64,000 nucleotides of DNA from Pseudomonas triclosanedens (lineage in GTDB: Bacteria; Pseudomonadota; Gammaproteobacteria; Pseudomonadales; Pseudomonadaceae): contig NZ_CP113432.1 in the NCBI RefSeq assembly GCF_026686735.1, forward strand, positions 4,391,001 to 4,455,000, written 5' to 3'. Made by a program: the position numbers and the translations under genes. Under the pieces are notes generated by a model. The model was not told the origin of the DNA. It made no database searches and saw only the letters and a list, made by a program, of their open reading frames with translations. Shown here in pieces: positions 8,386 to 21,694 of this stretch. Each line of letters opens with the position of its first letter. Position 1 is the stretch's first letter.

Positions 8386-8703
8386 ATGAGCACCCAGAGC
8401 GCCGATCGTTTCCAGAGCTTCGCCGAGTTCTACCCCTACTACCTGCAGGAACACAGCAATGCTGTCTGCCGCCGTCTGCACTACGTCGGCAGCCTGCTGG
8501 TGCTGGGCATACTCGCCTACGCCATCGCCAGCGGGCACTGGCTGTGGCTGCTGGCCATGCCGCTGGCCGGCTACGGCTTCGCCTGGGTCGGCCATTTCGT
8601 GTTCGAGAAGAACCGCCCGGCCACCTTCAAGTATCCGCTGTGGTCGCTGATGGGCGACTGGGTGATGCTCAAGGACGCCTTCACCGGCCGCATCCGCTTC
8701 TGA
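8386..8703 (+). CDS. DUF962 / Mpo1-like membrane protein
   Basis: 105 residues preceded by a strong AGGAGGT. The family pattern is complete: FAEFYPYYLQEHSNAVCRRLHYVG at the start, two hydrophobic segments (about 33-50 and 52-70), then VGHFVFEKNRPATFKYPLWS and GDWVMLKD. In yeast the relative Mpo1 is an Fe2+-dependent dioxygenase that alpha-oxidises 2-hydroxy fatty acids. The His residues of HxxxH-type positions (HSN, HYVG, GHFVFEKN) are kept here. The bacterial role is not established. It is a stand-alone gene, divergent from the AraC regulator. Confidence 0.87.
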   Translation: MSTQSADRFQSFAEFYPYYLQEHSNAVCRRLHYVGSLLVLGILAYAIASGHWLWLLAMPLAGYGFAWVGHFVFEKNRPATFKYPLWSLMGDWVMLKDAFTGRIRF

Positions 8704-8728
8704 CCGCCAGTAACGACCGGTGCAGCCT

Positions 8729-10249
8729 TCAGCGCGCGGCGCTACGCTGCGTCGTGCGCTCGAAGAGCATCGCCTGCACCTCCCCGCCGGCATGCCGGGC
8801 CACGCGCCGCCAACTGGCGGGCACATCGGGAATCTCGTCGTCGTTGTAGCGGCTCATCACCAGCCAGACGCGGCCATCGTCCTGCGGCAGGTCGGCCAGG
8901 TGATCGACGAAAACATGCCGGCGGTCGTCGATCAGCGAACCGAAGCCATAACGTCCCGGGCGCCCGGACGAACCGTCCGCCGCCGGCGCGGTGTACAGCA
9001 GCGGCTCGCTGCCGGTGCGGTTGTAGTAGCGGAATGTCAGGTACCAGAGGATATCGTCCACCACCACGCGGTCGCCGTGGCGGTAATGCGCGTTCACGTA
9101 GGCCACCATGCCGTCGAACTGCTCGTTCGGGTCAGCCGCGAACGTCTGCCCCAGGCCCACGCACTCCAGCCCCAGCAACGTCACCAGCATGGCCGCGCCC
9201 AGCGCGCGGCGCGACGCCAGCAGGCGGTCCAGCGCCACCGCCAGCAGCAGCGGCAGGCCCAGGGCGAAGGCCGTCAGGTAGCGCTCGACGAATACTGGCG
9301 AGAGGAACGACACGCCATACAGCAACAGCAACGGCAAGCCGCAATATAGTGCCAGCAGCACGCCGCTGCGCAGGCGACTGCGATCGCGCAGCAGCACCAG
9401 CAGCGTCGCCGCCAGCAGCAACATCGGCAGGCCGAGCAGCACCGGCCAGGGCAGCTCGTTGCCGTCGGACTGCGCCAGCCATTGCCAGAGCATCGAGGGC
9501 AGCGACAGCGCATCGACCGGCGGCTGCCAGCCGACATCGCCACCGGCCACCAGTACGCGCATATGGCCAAGCAGATCGAGCAGCCCCGGCAGCCAGGGCA
9601 GGACCAACACGCCGATGGCCAGATTGGCCAGCCACCAGTCGCGCCGCCGCAGCGGGCTGTCCGCCAGAGAAGCCAGCCAGAGCCAATGCACCAGCAGGCC
9701 CAGCACGGTGAAGTAATGGGTGTAGAACGCCGCCGCCATCAGCAGCACATAGACCGCCAGATAGCGACGCCGCCCACCCTCCAGCCAGTACAGCAATGCC
9801 AGGGTCGCCGCCAGCAACCAGCACCCCAACAGCGAATACATACGCACTTCCTGGCTGTAGCGCACCGCCGTGGGCAGCAGCGCCAGCAACAGCATGGCGA
9901 GAAAGGCCGCGCGGCGGCTGGCGAGCCGCCATGCCAGCCAGGCGCCAAGCGACACAGCCAGAACACCGAACAGCGCGCTCAGCAGACGCAGCGAGAGGAT
10001 GCCGTCGCCCAGCACCTGCACCCACACATGCAGGAGCAGAAAATACAGCGGCGGATGCACGTCGTGGGCAGCGTGGCGCCACAACTGCAACGGCGAATAC
10101 TGGGCAAGGATCAGGCTGGAGCTCTCGTCGCCCCAGATGGCCGAAGCGGTCAGTTCATGCAGCCGCAGGTACAGGGCGAGCGCCAGCAGCGGCAGGAACC
10201 ACCACTGACGCAACAGGCTAGGAAAGCTCGACGGCTCGCGGGACGACAT
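8729..10249 (-). CDS. GT39/ArnT-like polytopic glycosyltransferase
   Basis: 506 residues, starting MSSREPSSF after a GAGGGTG ribosome site. It is a GT-C fold integral membrane protein with about ten or eleven helices. The first external loop carries the acidic motif SAIWGDESSSLILAQ near residue 40, typical of PMT/ArnT-like transferases that use polyprenyl-phosphate sugars. HDVHPPLYFLLLHVW and YSQEVRMYSLLGCWLLA are family hallmarks. The last 110 residues form a soluble, presumably periplasmic, domain. Acceptor and sugar are unknown; lipid A, arabinan-like or protein glycosylation are all possible. No aminoarabinose operon adjoins it. Confidence 0.85.
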   Translation of the reverse strand: MSSREPSSFPSLLRQWWFLPLLALALYLRLHELTASAIWGDESSSLILAQYSPLQLWRHAAHDVHPPLYFLLLHVWVQVLGDGILSLRLLSALFGVLAVSLGAWLAWRLASRRAAFLAMLLLALLPTAVRYSQEVRMYSLLGCWLLAATLALLYWLEGGRRRYLAVYVLLMAAAFYTHYFTVLGLLVHWLWLASLADSPLRRRDWWLANLAIGVLVLPWLPGLLDLLGHMRVLVAGGDVGWQPPVDALSLPSMLWQWLAQSDGNELPWPVLLGLPMLLLAATLLVLLRDRSRLRSGVLLALYCGLPLLLLYGVSFLSPVFVERYLTAFALGLPLLLAVALDRLLASRRALGAAMLVTLLGLECVGLGQTFAADPNEQFDGMVAYVNAHYRHGDRVVVDDILWYLTFRYYNRTGSEPLLYTAPAADGSSGRPGRYGFGSLIDDRRHVFVDHLADLPQDDGRVWLVMSRYNDDEIPDVPASWRRVARHAGGEVQAMLFERTTQRSAAR

Positions 10250-10305
10250 CACACCCTCGCAGGAAATATTTCCGTGCTGCTGAGTGTATGCCAGCCGCAC
10301 CGAGC

Positions 10306-14619
<4,314 letters not shown>

Positions 14620-14728
14620 GAACCCACTATGGTGGCGCGCGATGTCGGTCACAAGGACCGCTGATCGCTGCTCGCCGCCGCCAGTGCTTCCCGCTACGCT
14701 GCGCGCATCGGCATCCGGACGAAACGAC

Positions 14729-15097
14729 ATGAGCGAAAAAGACCGCGACTGGTACTGGCAACAGGTCAGGAACCAGAACCAGCCTCCCCCCGAACAGCCG
14801 CCCCGCCGCGACTGGCGGGCGTTGCTCAAGCCGTTGCCGTGGCTGCTGGTCCTGGCGCTGCTGATCGGCGCCGGCACGGCGCTCTGGCGCAACCCCGCCG
14901 GCCAGCACTGGCTGCAGGAGCGCTGGATACTGCTGCAAAGCCGCCTGGGCCTGGCCCCGGAAGGCACCAGCCACGCTCCGGCGGCCTCCCGCTACAGCGA
15001 CAGCCCGCGCCGGCTGTCCGAGTGCATCAAGCCCGGCAACGTGATCGACGACGACGTCCGCGCCTGCGTGAAGGGCTACCGGCCGAAGACCTGGTAG
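14729..15097 (+). CDS. Small single-pass membrane protein
   Basis: 122 residues starting [18 protein letters not shown]. It has a hydrophilic Gln/Pro-rich N-terminus, one membrane helix (about 34-51, [18 protein letters not shown]) and a C-terminal domain with two Cys (SECIKPGN and [12 protein letters not shown]) that may form a disulfide if periplasmic. It is divergent from lhr, with 109 bases between starts. Homologues appear beside lhr in pseudomonads as hypothetical proteins. Function unknown. Confidence 0.75.
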   Translation: MSEKDRDWYWQQVRNQNQPPPEQPPRRDWRALLKPLPWLLVLALLIGAGTALWRNPAGQHWLQERWILLQSRLGLAPEGTSHAPAASRYSDSPRRLSECIKPGNVIDDDVRACVKGYRPKTW

Positions 15098-15111
15098 CCC
15101 ATCGCACAGAG

Positions 15112-18100
15112 CTAGAACTTGGCGAAGTTCAGCGCGTCGACAATGATTGAACCGCCGATGCCGGTCAGTGACAGCAACAGCGCGCGAACCAGCGGTTCCT
15201 CCGAATAGCGGGAGAAGGCGCCTGTCTTCAGCCCGGCGATATGCGCACGGATCGCCTCGAACTTCGAATACTCCGGGTTGTTCCTGTTCTCGCGCAGCAG
15301 GTACGAATCGAAGTGCTGCAACGCCTGGGCGCGCGCTTTCTCAGCCGCGCGCCGCAAGCCCAGGGCAGAGAAGAACAGAATCAGGCCGGTCAGCACAAAG
15401 GAAATCACCAGGCCCGGCGGCGTCGGCCAGTTGTCGAAGAGGCTGCTGCGCGAGGCGATCAGGATCAGCAGGACCACCGTTGGCGCATAGATCAGGCGGC
15501 TGACGGCGGCGGTCCGACGGGCGATCAGGTTGATGTCCACCCAGTCGTCGATGCAGGCGTGACGTGGCACGCCGAAGATTTGCTGGTGCTGCCTCTCCAA
15601 TTCGTACGGCCACTTCGCATGGTGGTTGATCAACTGGCGGATGAACCGGCTGAGCAGCCAGTTGGCGTCCACCACCCAGAACACCAGGAGCTGGAATGCC
15701 AGCACGGGCAGCATCCAGGGCGTCTTGCCTACCAGCAGTTCGCCGCGGATGGGCATGCCGTCCAGCGGCCAGAGCACGTAGAGCACGCCTGTCGCCGCGG
15801 CGAATATCCACGTCGCCAGCGCCGCCCTCAGCAATCGGGCGCCGAACGCTCCACCCAGGCAGTGCTCGCGCCAGAACGCCTGCAGGTCGATGAAGGGCCG
15901 GCCATCGCTTCCCGGGTACGAACCCTGGCTGAGCGGCACGGGCGGCAAGCTTTTCAGGCTTTGCGCCGAGAGAGGGAACAGCACCAGCAGCAGGTAGGCG
16001 CCAAAGCGCCTGAGCCAGGGCCCCTTGGACTTCTTCGCCCGCCACGCCGGGAAGCGGCTCCAGAGCCCCGGCGCGTGTACCAGGCAGTACTCACGCTCGA
16101 TCTCCTGGCGATTGAGCCGCAGGCAGCGCCAGCCCCATGCCAGGGCGGAGATGGAAATCAGCAGGGCCAGTACGCGCAGCGCCATCGTCGGCCAGGCGCT
16201 GATGCCCTCGAAGAGGAACATCGGCTCGCCCAGCCCGTTCTCGGTCAGCATCTGCCTGGACTGATAGCCCCAGAGCAGGGTCAGCACGAAGATCACCGAA
16301 GGCAGCGCCAGGTAGTAGATCGACGAGTCGAACAGCCCGCCCGGGACCGGCCTGGTCTTCGGATCGTCCGACTCCATCTCGCGATGACGCCTGATCAGTT
16401 GCGCGGTCAGCAGCCCCAGGAGGATCAGCACGAAGGTTATCCAGATCAGTTGTACGCGCCATTGCAGGGCTGCCACCCAGGCGAACAGGCCCGCCACCAG
16501 ATAGAAGGCCAGCGGCAACCGGCGCACCCAGCCCGGCAGCTCACTGCGGCGGTGCTTGCGGTCCTGCAACTCGTCGACCCACCACCAGCCCAGGAACAGC
16601 ATCAGGGCAGCCACCAGCAGAACCAGCCAGCCGCCGCGCCACATTGACATCACCGCATCCAGGCGCCCCTGCAGCGCATCGGTGATCTGTGGATAAGGCG
16701 GTGGCGGCGCATCCTGCAGGCAGGACAGGGCCATGATGTCCTGCGTCTTCGCCGGCAAGCCCTCGCCCGCCGCCCAGGAACGCCGCGACCTCGGCGCTTC
16801 GCAATAAGCCCCCCGCGCGGCGCGGAGCCTGCTTGCCAGGGGAATGAACCCGCTGGCACCGATTTCGTAGATGCCCGGCGACAACAAACTGGCCCCGGAT
16901 GGATCGAACTTCGCCTGCTTGTAGGCGAAATCCCGTTCGGACAGCGCCGCCAGCACCGCGACGAACACTGCGCTCTGCAAGCTGTCGCGGAACGGCGGTA
17001 CATCCTGCTGCAACGCCTGGGTCAGGGTCAGGCCGTAGGGTGAAGCCAGGACCAGATTGCGGGTGGTTTCCGTCTGGCCGGCCTGCAGCATTCGCGCGTC
17101 CAGGTCGGTGGAGAAATACAGCTTGTTCGGCAAGCGTCCCTTGAGCGCCTGCAGCACCAGCAGCTTGTCGTAGGCGTCGGTGCCCAGAACACCGATCGCG
17201 CTGATGCCGTATTCGCCATTGCGCCGGTAGTTCTCGTCCAGCCTGGCAATGTGATCGGCCAGGCGTCGCAGATAGTCGAGCTGCGTGTCGCCATCGGCGC
17301 TTTCCAGCGCACCGTGCACCTGGCTCGTCGACTTGTCCGGCGTGGCCGGCGCCTTGTCGGGCGCCTTGCCGGCCTGTTCCGGCAGGCGGCCATCGATGCC
17401 GCGCAGGTAGCTGAAGCGCAACACCCAGTCGTCAACCATGTCGCGGTCTTCGCCATTCAGCCGTGCGCGGTCCACGACCCGCGCCCTGAAGCTCTCGGTC
17501 AATGCCCGCGAATAGTAGCTGTCCCACTCCGAGATCAGCGCAATGCGCCCACCGCCGTACAATGCATTGGCGGCCTGGCATTCGGTGCCGCTGCGCAGCG
17601 ACACCCCTCGGCTGCACTGCACGCCATTGACCGGATCGACATGGCGCAGGCGCAGTTCGTCCAGCAACAGGGAGGAAAGACGTCCATCGTCGCTGACGGT
17701 GCGCAGCAACTTCATGTTTTCGTTCACCTGTTCGAGCGTCGCCTTGTTGTCCACCGGGGAAGTGCAGCCCAAGCGCCTCATTTCGCGGCTTGGGACTACC
17801 TTGCCGCACAGCAGAAGGTTGCGTTCGGCCGTAGCCAGCGGCGAATAGATTTCGAGGTCCGCGTACTTCCGGTCACGGGCATTCAGGTACATCTGCTGCA
17901 ACAGCGAAGAGGTCGACGGGCCGATGACCTTCATCGGCTCGGCCTGCGTCCCGTCGGGCGATACCTGCCTGGCGAGGTAACCACGCAAGTCCTGCAGCCG
18001 TACCAGCGGGTCAGGCTCCAGGTACTCCTGCTTGACCCAGAACAGCAGTGTCCGCTCGTTCGGCCGTGGCTGGCCCATGAGATTCCTGGGCGGGTCCAGC

Positions 18101-18606
18101 GGATTGGAAACCAGCGACTCGTAGGGAATCTCCTCGCGCATGGCGCTGGCGGGCAGCTTTTGCTCAGGTTTCAGGCAACGAATGTGCTGCTCGTCCTCCG
18201 GCACCAGGTGCGCATTCTTGAATCCCGCCAGCACCGCATAGCGCACCCGGCGGCGCAGCTCTACCTCATCGGCATAGGGACCGCCTTCGAGCACTGCGAC
18301 CATTACCCTGGTACCGGGCGTCACAAGCTCAGGGGCCACCTGGCTCGTGCACAGATCAATCTTCTGATCATCGCCGTTGAGCTCGCGCGACTCCTTGAGC
18401 TTCTTGCGATATCGCTCCAGCGCGTCGAACGGGTCTTGCCACAGCCGCGCCTCGATCGGCATCTGTGCCTGGAATTGCCCGCCGACAGGACGAGGTTCGA
18501 GAAAAGGCGCGCGAGTCAGCGCGAAGGTGGAAACGACCAGGCTGAGAATGACCGCTCCGCCCGGTATCCAGAGGGCGAAGTTGCTCCCTGAGTCCTTGTT
18601 GTCCAT
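15112..18606 (-). CDS. Very large receptor-like polytopic membrane protein, function unknown
   Basis: 1164 residues from an ATG with GGGAGG at the proper distance; an in-frame ATG five codons earlier lacks one. Layout: one membrane helix (about 10-32), a large extracytoplasmic region (about 33-650), then about ten hydrophobic helices between 655 and 1160. The soluble region contains a strand/helix series resembling a type I periplasmic-binding fold: RIALISEWDSYYSRALTESF, then AIGVLGTDAYDKLLVLQAL near 470 and KLYFSTDLDARML near 492, followed by RNLVLASPYGLTL. I recognise no catalytic motif. It is a single-gene unit between a conserved small membrane protein and phhR and looks accessory. Topology is from hydrophobicity by eye, and the receptor idea is inference. 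Confidence 0.75.
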   Translation of the reverse strand: MDNKDSGSNFALWIPGGAVILSLVVSTFALTRAPFLEPRPVGGQFQAQMPIEARLWQDPFDALERYRKKLKESRELNGDDQKIDLCTSQVAPELVTPGTRVMVAVLEGGPYADEVELRRRVRYAVLAGFKNAHLVPEDEQHIRCLKPEQKLPASAMREEIPYESLVSNPLDPPRNLMGQPRPNERTLLFWVKQEYLEPDPLVRLQDLRGYLARQVSPDGTQAEPMKVIGPSTSSLLQQMYLNARDRKYADLEIYSPLATAERNLLLCGKVVPSREMRRLGCTSPVDNKATLEQVNENMKLLRTVSDDGRLSSLLLDELRLRHVDPVNGVQCSRGVSLRSGTECQAANALYGGGRIALISEWDSYYSRALTESFRARVVDRARLNGEDRDMVDDWVLRFSYLRGIDGRLPEQAGKAPDKAPATPDKSTSQVHGALESADGDTQLDYLRRLADHIARLDENYRRNGEYGISAIGVLGTDAYDKLLVLQALKGRLPNKLYFSTDLDARMLQAGQTETTRNLVLASPYGLTLTQALQQDVPPFRDSLQSAVFVAVLAALSERDFAYKQAKFDPSGASLLSPGIYEIGASGFIPLASRLRAARGAYCEAPRSRRSWAAGEGLPAKTQDIMALSCLQDAPPPPYPQITDALQGRLDAVMSMWRGGWLVLLVAALMLFLGWWWVDELQDRKHRRSELPGWVRRLPLAFYLVAGLFAWVAALQWRVQLIWITFVLILLGLLTAQLIRRHREMESDDPKTRPVPGGLFDSSIYYLALPSVIFVLTLLWGYQSRQMLTENGLGEPMFLFEGISAWPTMALRVLALLISISALAWGWRCLRLNRQEIEREYCLVHAPGLWSRFPAWRAKKSKGPWLRRFGAYLLLVLFPLSAQSLKSLPPVPLSQGSYPGSDGRPFIDLQAFWREHCLGGAFGARLLRAALATWIFAAATGVLYVLWPLDGMPIRGELLVGKTPWMLPVLAFQLLVFWVVDANWLLSRFIRQLINHHAKWPYELERQHQQIFGVPRHACIDDWVDINLIARRTAAVSRLIYAPTVVLLILIASRSSLFDNWPTPPGLVISFVLTGLILFFSALGLRRAAEKARAQALQHFDSYLLRENRNNPEYSKFEAIRAHIAGLKTGAFSRYSEEPLVRALLLSLTGIGGSIIVDALNFAKF

Positions 18607-18984
18607 GGCCCCTCCCGACACCTCGGGCCGACCGTTAACAATGCCTCAAGGCTCAGGCAGGGAGCGTCGCTACGCATGCCAGGGCCGGGTCCATCGCCTC
18701 TCGCACGCCAACAGGACAACCGCACTCGGGCTGGAGGTTACTCCCTTTCCCTTGCCGGCCACGGGACGAGCGAACCACTCGGCACTGGCCGACCGACCGG
18801 ATGCACCGGGCTGTGCGTGACTGCCTACGCGTCCCCGCCGGGGAATCAGCCCTGTTCGATCGACGGAACCTCCACGACTCAACATAGCCCAGCGCCAGAA
18901 AACTGTACAAATCTCATACAGCCCGCCAGTCATTTGGCGAAACCGCCGAGCGTGAACGTGGAGGCCCGCGAAACTGGCGCCAGA
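18607..18984. other. 378-base intergenic region between the large membrane protein gene and phhR
   Basis: No convincing gene. Short frames here lack ribosome sites or recognisable products. It must hold the promoter of the 1164-residue protein and the 3' end of phhR. One inverted repeat, CTGTA-N9-TACAG (18903-18921), is visible; its spacing fits neither LexA (CTG-N10-CAG) nor TyrR exactly. Confidence 0.5.
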
Positions 18985-20547
18985 TCAGGACTCGTCGTTC
19001 TGCCCCAGGCCGTGCTGGCGCAGCTTGTTGGCAATGGTGGTGTGCGAAACTCCCAGGCGCTTGCCCAACTGGCGGCTGCTCGGGTGCTCGCGGTAGAGGC
19101 GCTCCAGCACGGCCTTCTCGAAGCGGCCGACAATGACGTCCAGCCCGCCTTCAAGGGAGAAGTCACCCAACGGGTGCGGTGCGCCGTAGTCCGGCAGGCG
19201 GATGTGCTCGGGCTTGATGGTGCCCCCCTCGCACAGCGAAACCGCCTGGAACAGCACGTTCTCCAGTTGCCGCACATTGCCCGGCCAATGGTAGCGGCCC
19301 AGGCGGTCCAGGGCTTGCGGCAGCAGCCTGGGCAGCGGGCAGCCGATCTGCCGGCTGGCCTGGTCAAGGAAGTGTTCGACCAGCGGCTCCAGGCCATCGA
19401 GGCATTCGCGCAGCGGCGGGATATGCAGCGACAGCACGTTCAGGCGGTGATAGAGGTCCTGGCGGAATTCGCCCTTGGCGCAAAGCTCGGAAAGATCGAC
19501 CTGGGTGGCGCAGATCACCCGCACGTCGAGATACACCTCCTCGTCGCTGCCCACCCGACGGAAACAGCCATCCTGCAGGAAGCGCAGCAGCTTGGCCTGC
19601 AGGCGCGGGCTCATCTCACCGACGCCATCGAGGAATAGCGTGCCGCCGGCGGTCAGTTCCAGCAGCCCGAGCTTGCCTTCCGGGCGCGCGCCCTCGAAAG
19701 CGCCGGGACCGTAGCCGAACAGCTCGGTCTCGGCCATCGACTCGGGCAGGCCGGCGCAGTTCAGCGCCATGAACGGCGACTGTCCGCGCGGGCTGGCCAG
19801 GTGGCAGGCGCGGGCCAGCAGTTCCTTGCCGGTGCCGGTCTCTCCCTCGATCAGCAGCGGCGCATCCAGGGGCGCCATGCGCCGTGCCTCGCGCACCACG
19901 GCGGCCATCACCCGCGAGCTCTGGAAGATACTGTCGAAGCCGCGCAGCTCCAGGCGCCGCACGTTGTAGATGCGTTCGCCGACACGGTCGGCGCGGTGCA
20001 GCGTCAGCACGGCACCGGCCAGCGCCTCGCTTTCATCGTGCTCGGTCTGCAGCGGGGCGATGTCGGCGAGGAATACGTCGCCCTTCACCTTCACCCGCAG
20101 GCCGTTGATGCGCGCCTTGTTGGCCCGCACCAGTTCCGGCAGGTCGAGGTCTTCGACATAGCGCGACAGCGGGATACCTGGCACCTCGTCGACGCGCACG
20201 CCAAGCAACTGCGCCGCCGCCCGGTTGCCGGCGACGATCTGCCCGGCCATATCGATGGACAGCACCGGGAACTCCAGCGCCGCCAGCAGCGCATTCAGCT
20301 CCAGGTGGCGACGCTCGCTGGGCATCAGACCGACGCGCTTGACGCCGAACACTCCGGGCACTGCTTCGAGCTTGGGCTTGAGCGACTGGAACTGAAGATT
20401 GATGAGATTCGGACAAAGCAGGTAGATGGCGTTGCCCTGCTCGCCGCCGACCTCGCCGCGATTGACGTTGATGCCGTAGTCGACCAGCAGATTGAGGATG
20501 TCGCGCAGGATACCGACGCGATTCTGGCAGTGCACTTTTATGCGCAT
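18985..20547 (-). CDS. phhR: PhhR, TyrR-type regulator of aromatic amino acid catabolism
   Basis: 520 residues: N-terminal ACT domain (1-75, MRIKVHCQNRVGILRDIL), PAS (about 80-190), AAA+ (about 205-430) and a C-terminal Fis-type HTH (about 490-512, SRQLGKRLGVSHTTIANKLR). Walker A GETGTGK is at 235-241. The sigma54-contact loop is GAFEGA rather than GAFTGA. Walker B reads GTLFLDGVGEM (302-312) with Gly at 308 where active AAA+ enhancers have Glu. TyrR/PhhR proteins are known to activate sigma70 promoters in response to Phe/Tyr, consistent with the degenerate motifs. It is divergent from phhABC, and a TyrR-type box lies between them. Confidence 0.95.
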   Translation of the reverse strand: MRIKVHCQNRVGILRDILNLLVDYGINVNRGEVGGEQGNAIYLLCPNLINLQFQSLKPKLEAVPGVFGVKRVGLMPSERRHLELNALLAALEFPVLSIDMAGQIVAGNRAAAQLLGVRVDEVPGIPLSRYVEDLDLPELVRANKARINGLRVKVKGDVFLADIAPLQTEHDESEALAGAVLTLHRADRVGERIYNVRRLELRGFDSIFQSSRVMAAVVREARRMAPLDAPLLIEGETGTGKELLARACHLASPRGQSPFMALNCAGLPESMAETELFGYGPGAFEGARPEGKLGLLELTAGGTLFLDGVGEMSPRLQAKLLRFLQDGCFRRVGSDEEVYLDVRVICATQVDLSELCAKGEFRQDLYHRLNVLSLHIPPLRECLDGLEPLVEHFLDQASRQIGCPLPRLLPQALDRLGRYHWPGNVRQLENVLFQAVSLCEGGTIKPEHIRLPDYGAPHPLGDFSLEGGLDVIVGRFEKAVLERLYREHPSSRQLGKRLGVSHTTIANKLRQHGLGQNDES

Positions 20548-20679
20548 GGGGAGCCCGTGATTGTGGTTCTGGTGGGCGCTCCGGCGGCCTTCTTTCGCAA
20601 GGCGGCCGGAAATTTCCGTCAAGAATATGTGACACAAGGACGCATCTTCAAGCCAACAAGAAGCGATAACCCGCAAAAG

Positions 20680-20697
20680 CGTAATCAATTCTTTACG
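20680..20697 (+). promoter_or_regulatory. TyrR/PhhR box upstream of phhA
   Basis: CGTAAT-CAATTC-TTTACG is an 18-base near-palindrome matching the TyrR consensus TGTAAA-N6-TTTACA at 9 of 12 defined positions, including the essential G and C. It lies 110 bases before the phhA ATG and 133 bases from the phhR start, so it could serve activation of phhA and autoregulation of phhR. Confidence 0.7.
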
Positions 20698-20764
20698 AAA
20701 TCAGGCCCGCGCAGGTTCGCCAGGCTTCCATGCGGGGGCTGTCCAGCGGCACGACTCGCGCTAA

Positions 20765-20786
20765 TTGTTGGTCATCAGAACAACAA
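20765..20786 (+). promoter_or_regulatory. Inverted repeat TTGTTG-N10-CAACAA in the phhA leader
   Basis: TTGTTG (20765-20770) and CAACAA (20781-20786) form a perfect 6-bp inverted repeat 21 bases upstream of the phhA start. It could be a second protein-binding site, or an mRNA hairpin that partly sequesters the leader. There is no direct evidence for either. Confidence 0.35.
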
Positions 20787-20806
20787 AGCCCGATGCCGGA
20801 GGCTCC

Positions 20807-21595
20807 ATGAAGACAACGCAGTACGTGGCCCGCCAACCTGACGAGAACGGTTTCATCCATTACCCGGAAGCCGAGCACCAGGTCTGGAACACGCTGATCA
20901 CCCGCCAGTTGAAAGTGATCGAGGGCCGCGCATGCCAGGAGTACCTGGATGGCATCGACCAGCTCGGCCTGCCGCACGACCGCATTCCGCAACTGGACGA
21001 GATCAACAGGGTCCTCCAGTCCAGCACAGGCTGGCGCGTGGCGCGGGTGCCAGCGCTGATCCCCTTCCAGACCTTCTTCGAACTGCTGGCCAGCCAGCAG
21101 TTCCCGGTGGCCACCTTCATCCGCACCCCGGAAGAGCTGGACTACCTGCAGGAGCCGGACATCTTCCACGAGATATTCGGCCACTGCCCACTGCTCACCA
21201 ATCCGTGGTTCGCCGAATTCACCCACACCTACGGCAAGCTCGGCCTGGCCGCCAGCAAGGAAGAGCGCGTGTTCCTCGCCCGCCTCTACTGGATGACCAT
21301 CGAATTCGGCCTGCTCGATACCTCGCAGGGCCTGCGCATCTATGGCGGCGGCATCCTTTCCTCGCCCAAGGAAACCGTCTACAGCCTCTCCGATACGCCC
21401 GAACACCAGAGCTTCGACCCGCTGGAAGCGATGCGCACACCATATCGCATCGACATCCTGCAACCGCTGTACTTCGTCCTGCCGGAACTCAAGCGCCTGT
21501 TCGAACTGGCGCACCAGGACATCATGGCGCTGGTCCGGGAAGCCATGCGCCTGGGCCTGCATGCCCCCAAATTCCCGCCCCGGCAAGCAGCCTGA
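20807..21595 (+). CDS. phhA: Phenylalanine 4-monooxygenase PhhA
   Basis: 262 residues, the standard length of the bacterial single-domain enzyme. It hydroxylates L-Phe to L-Tyr using O2 and tetrahydropterin in the cytoplasm. The 2-His-1-Glu iron site is visible: HEIFGHCP gives H121 and H126, and E166 lies in YWMTIEFGL. The pterin-binding segment (GWRVARVPALIPFQTFFELL) is intact. The start MKTTQYVARQ at 20807 has a GGAGG-like site; a longer frame to 20765 does not. It is the first gene of phhABC, preceded by a PhhR box and divergent from phhR. Confidence 0.97.
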   Translation: MKTTQYVARQPDENGFIHYPEAEHQVWNTLITRQLKVIEGRACQEYLDGIDQLGLPHDRIPQLDEINRVLQSSTGWRVARVPALIPFQTFFELLASQQFPVATFIRTPEELDYLQEPDIFHEIFGHCPLLTNPWFAEFTHTYGKLGLAASKEERVFLARLYWMTIEFGLLDTSQGLRIYGGGILSSPKETVYSLSDTPEHQSFDPLEAMRTPYRIDILQPLYFVLPELKRLFELAHQDIMALVREAMRLGLHAPKFPPRQAA

Positions 21596-21630
21596 TCTGC
21601 TGCAAATACCCCCAATCTGTACCTAGGATC

Positions 21631-21666
21631 GGGCTCGCCATCGAACGTAAGATGGTTCACGAGCCC
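21631..21666 (+). other. Stem-loop in phhA-phhB intergenic gap
   Basis: GGGCTCG (21631-21637) pairs with CGAGCCC (21660-21666), and inside it CCATC (21638-21642) pairs with GATGG (21651-21655), leaving a four-base bulge. It lies 28 bases before the phhB ATG, with no U-run. It probably stabilises or processes the transcript so that phhA and phhBC are expressed at different levels. Confidence 0.55.
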
Positions 21667-21694
21667 GCTCCTACGACCCGACCAGGAGAATCCC

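Noticed and set aside
18903..18921. CTGTA-N9-TACAG as a LexA box
   Set aside because: LexA needs CTG-N10-CAG (16 bases); here the outer triplets are 13 bases apart. It is also one base off TyrR spacing.
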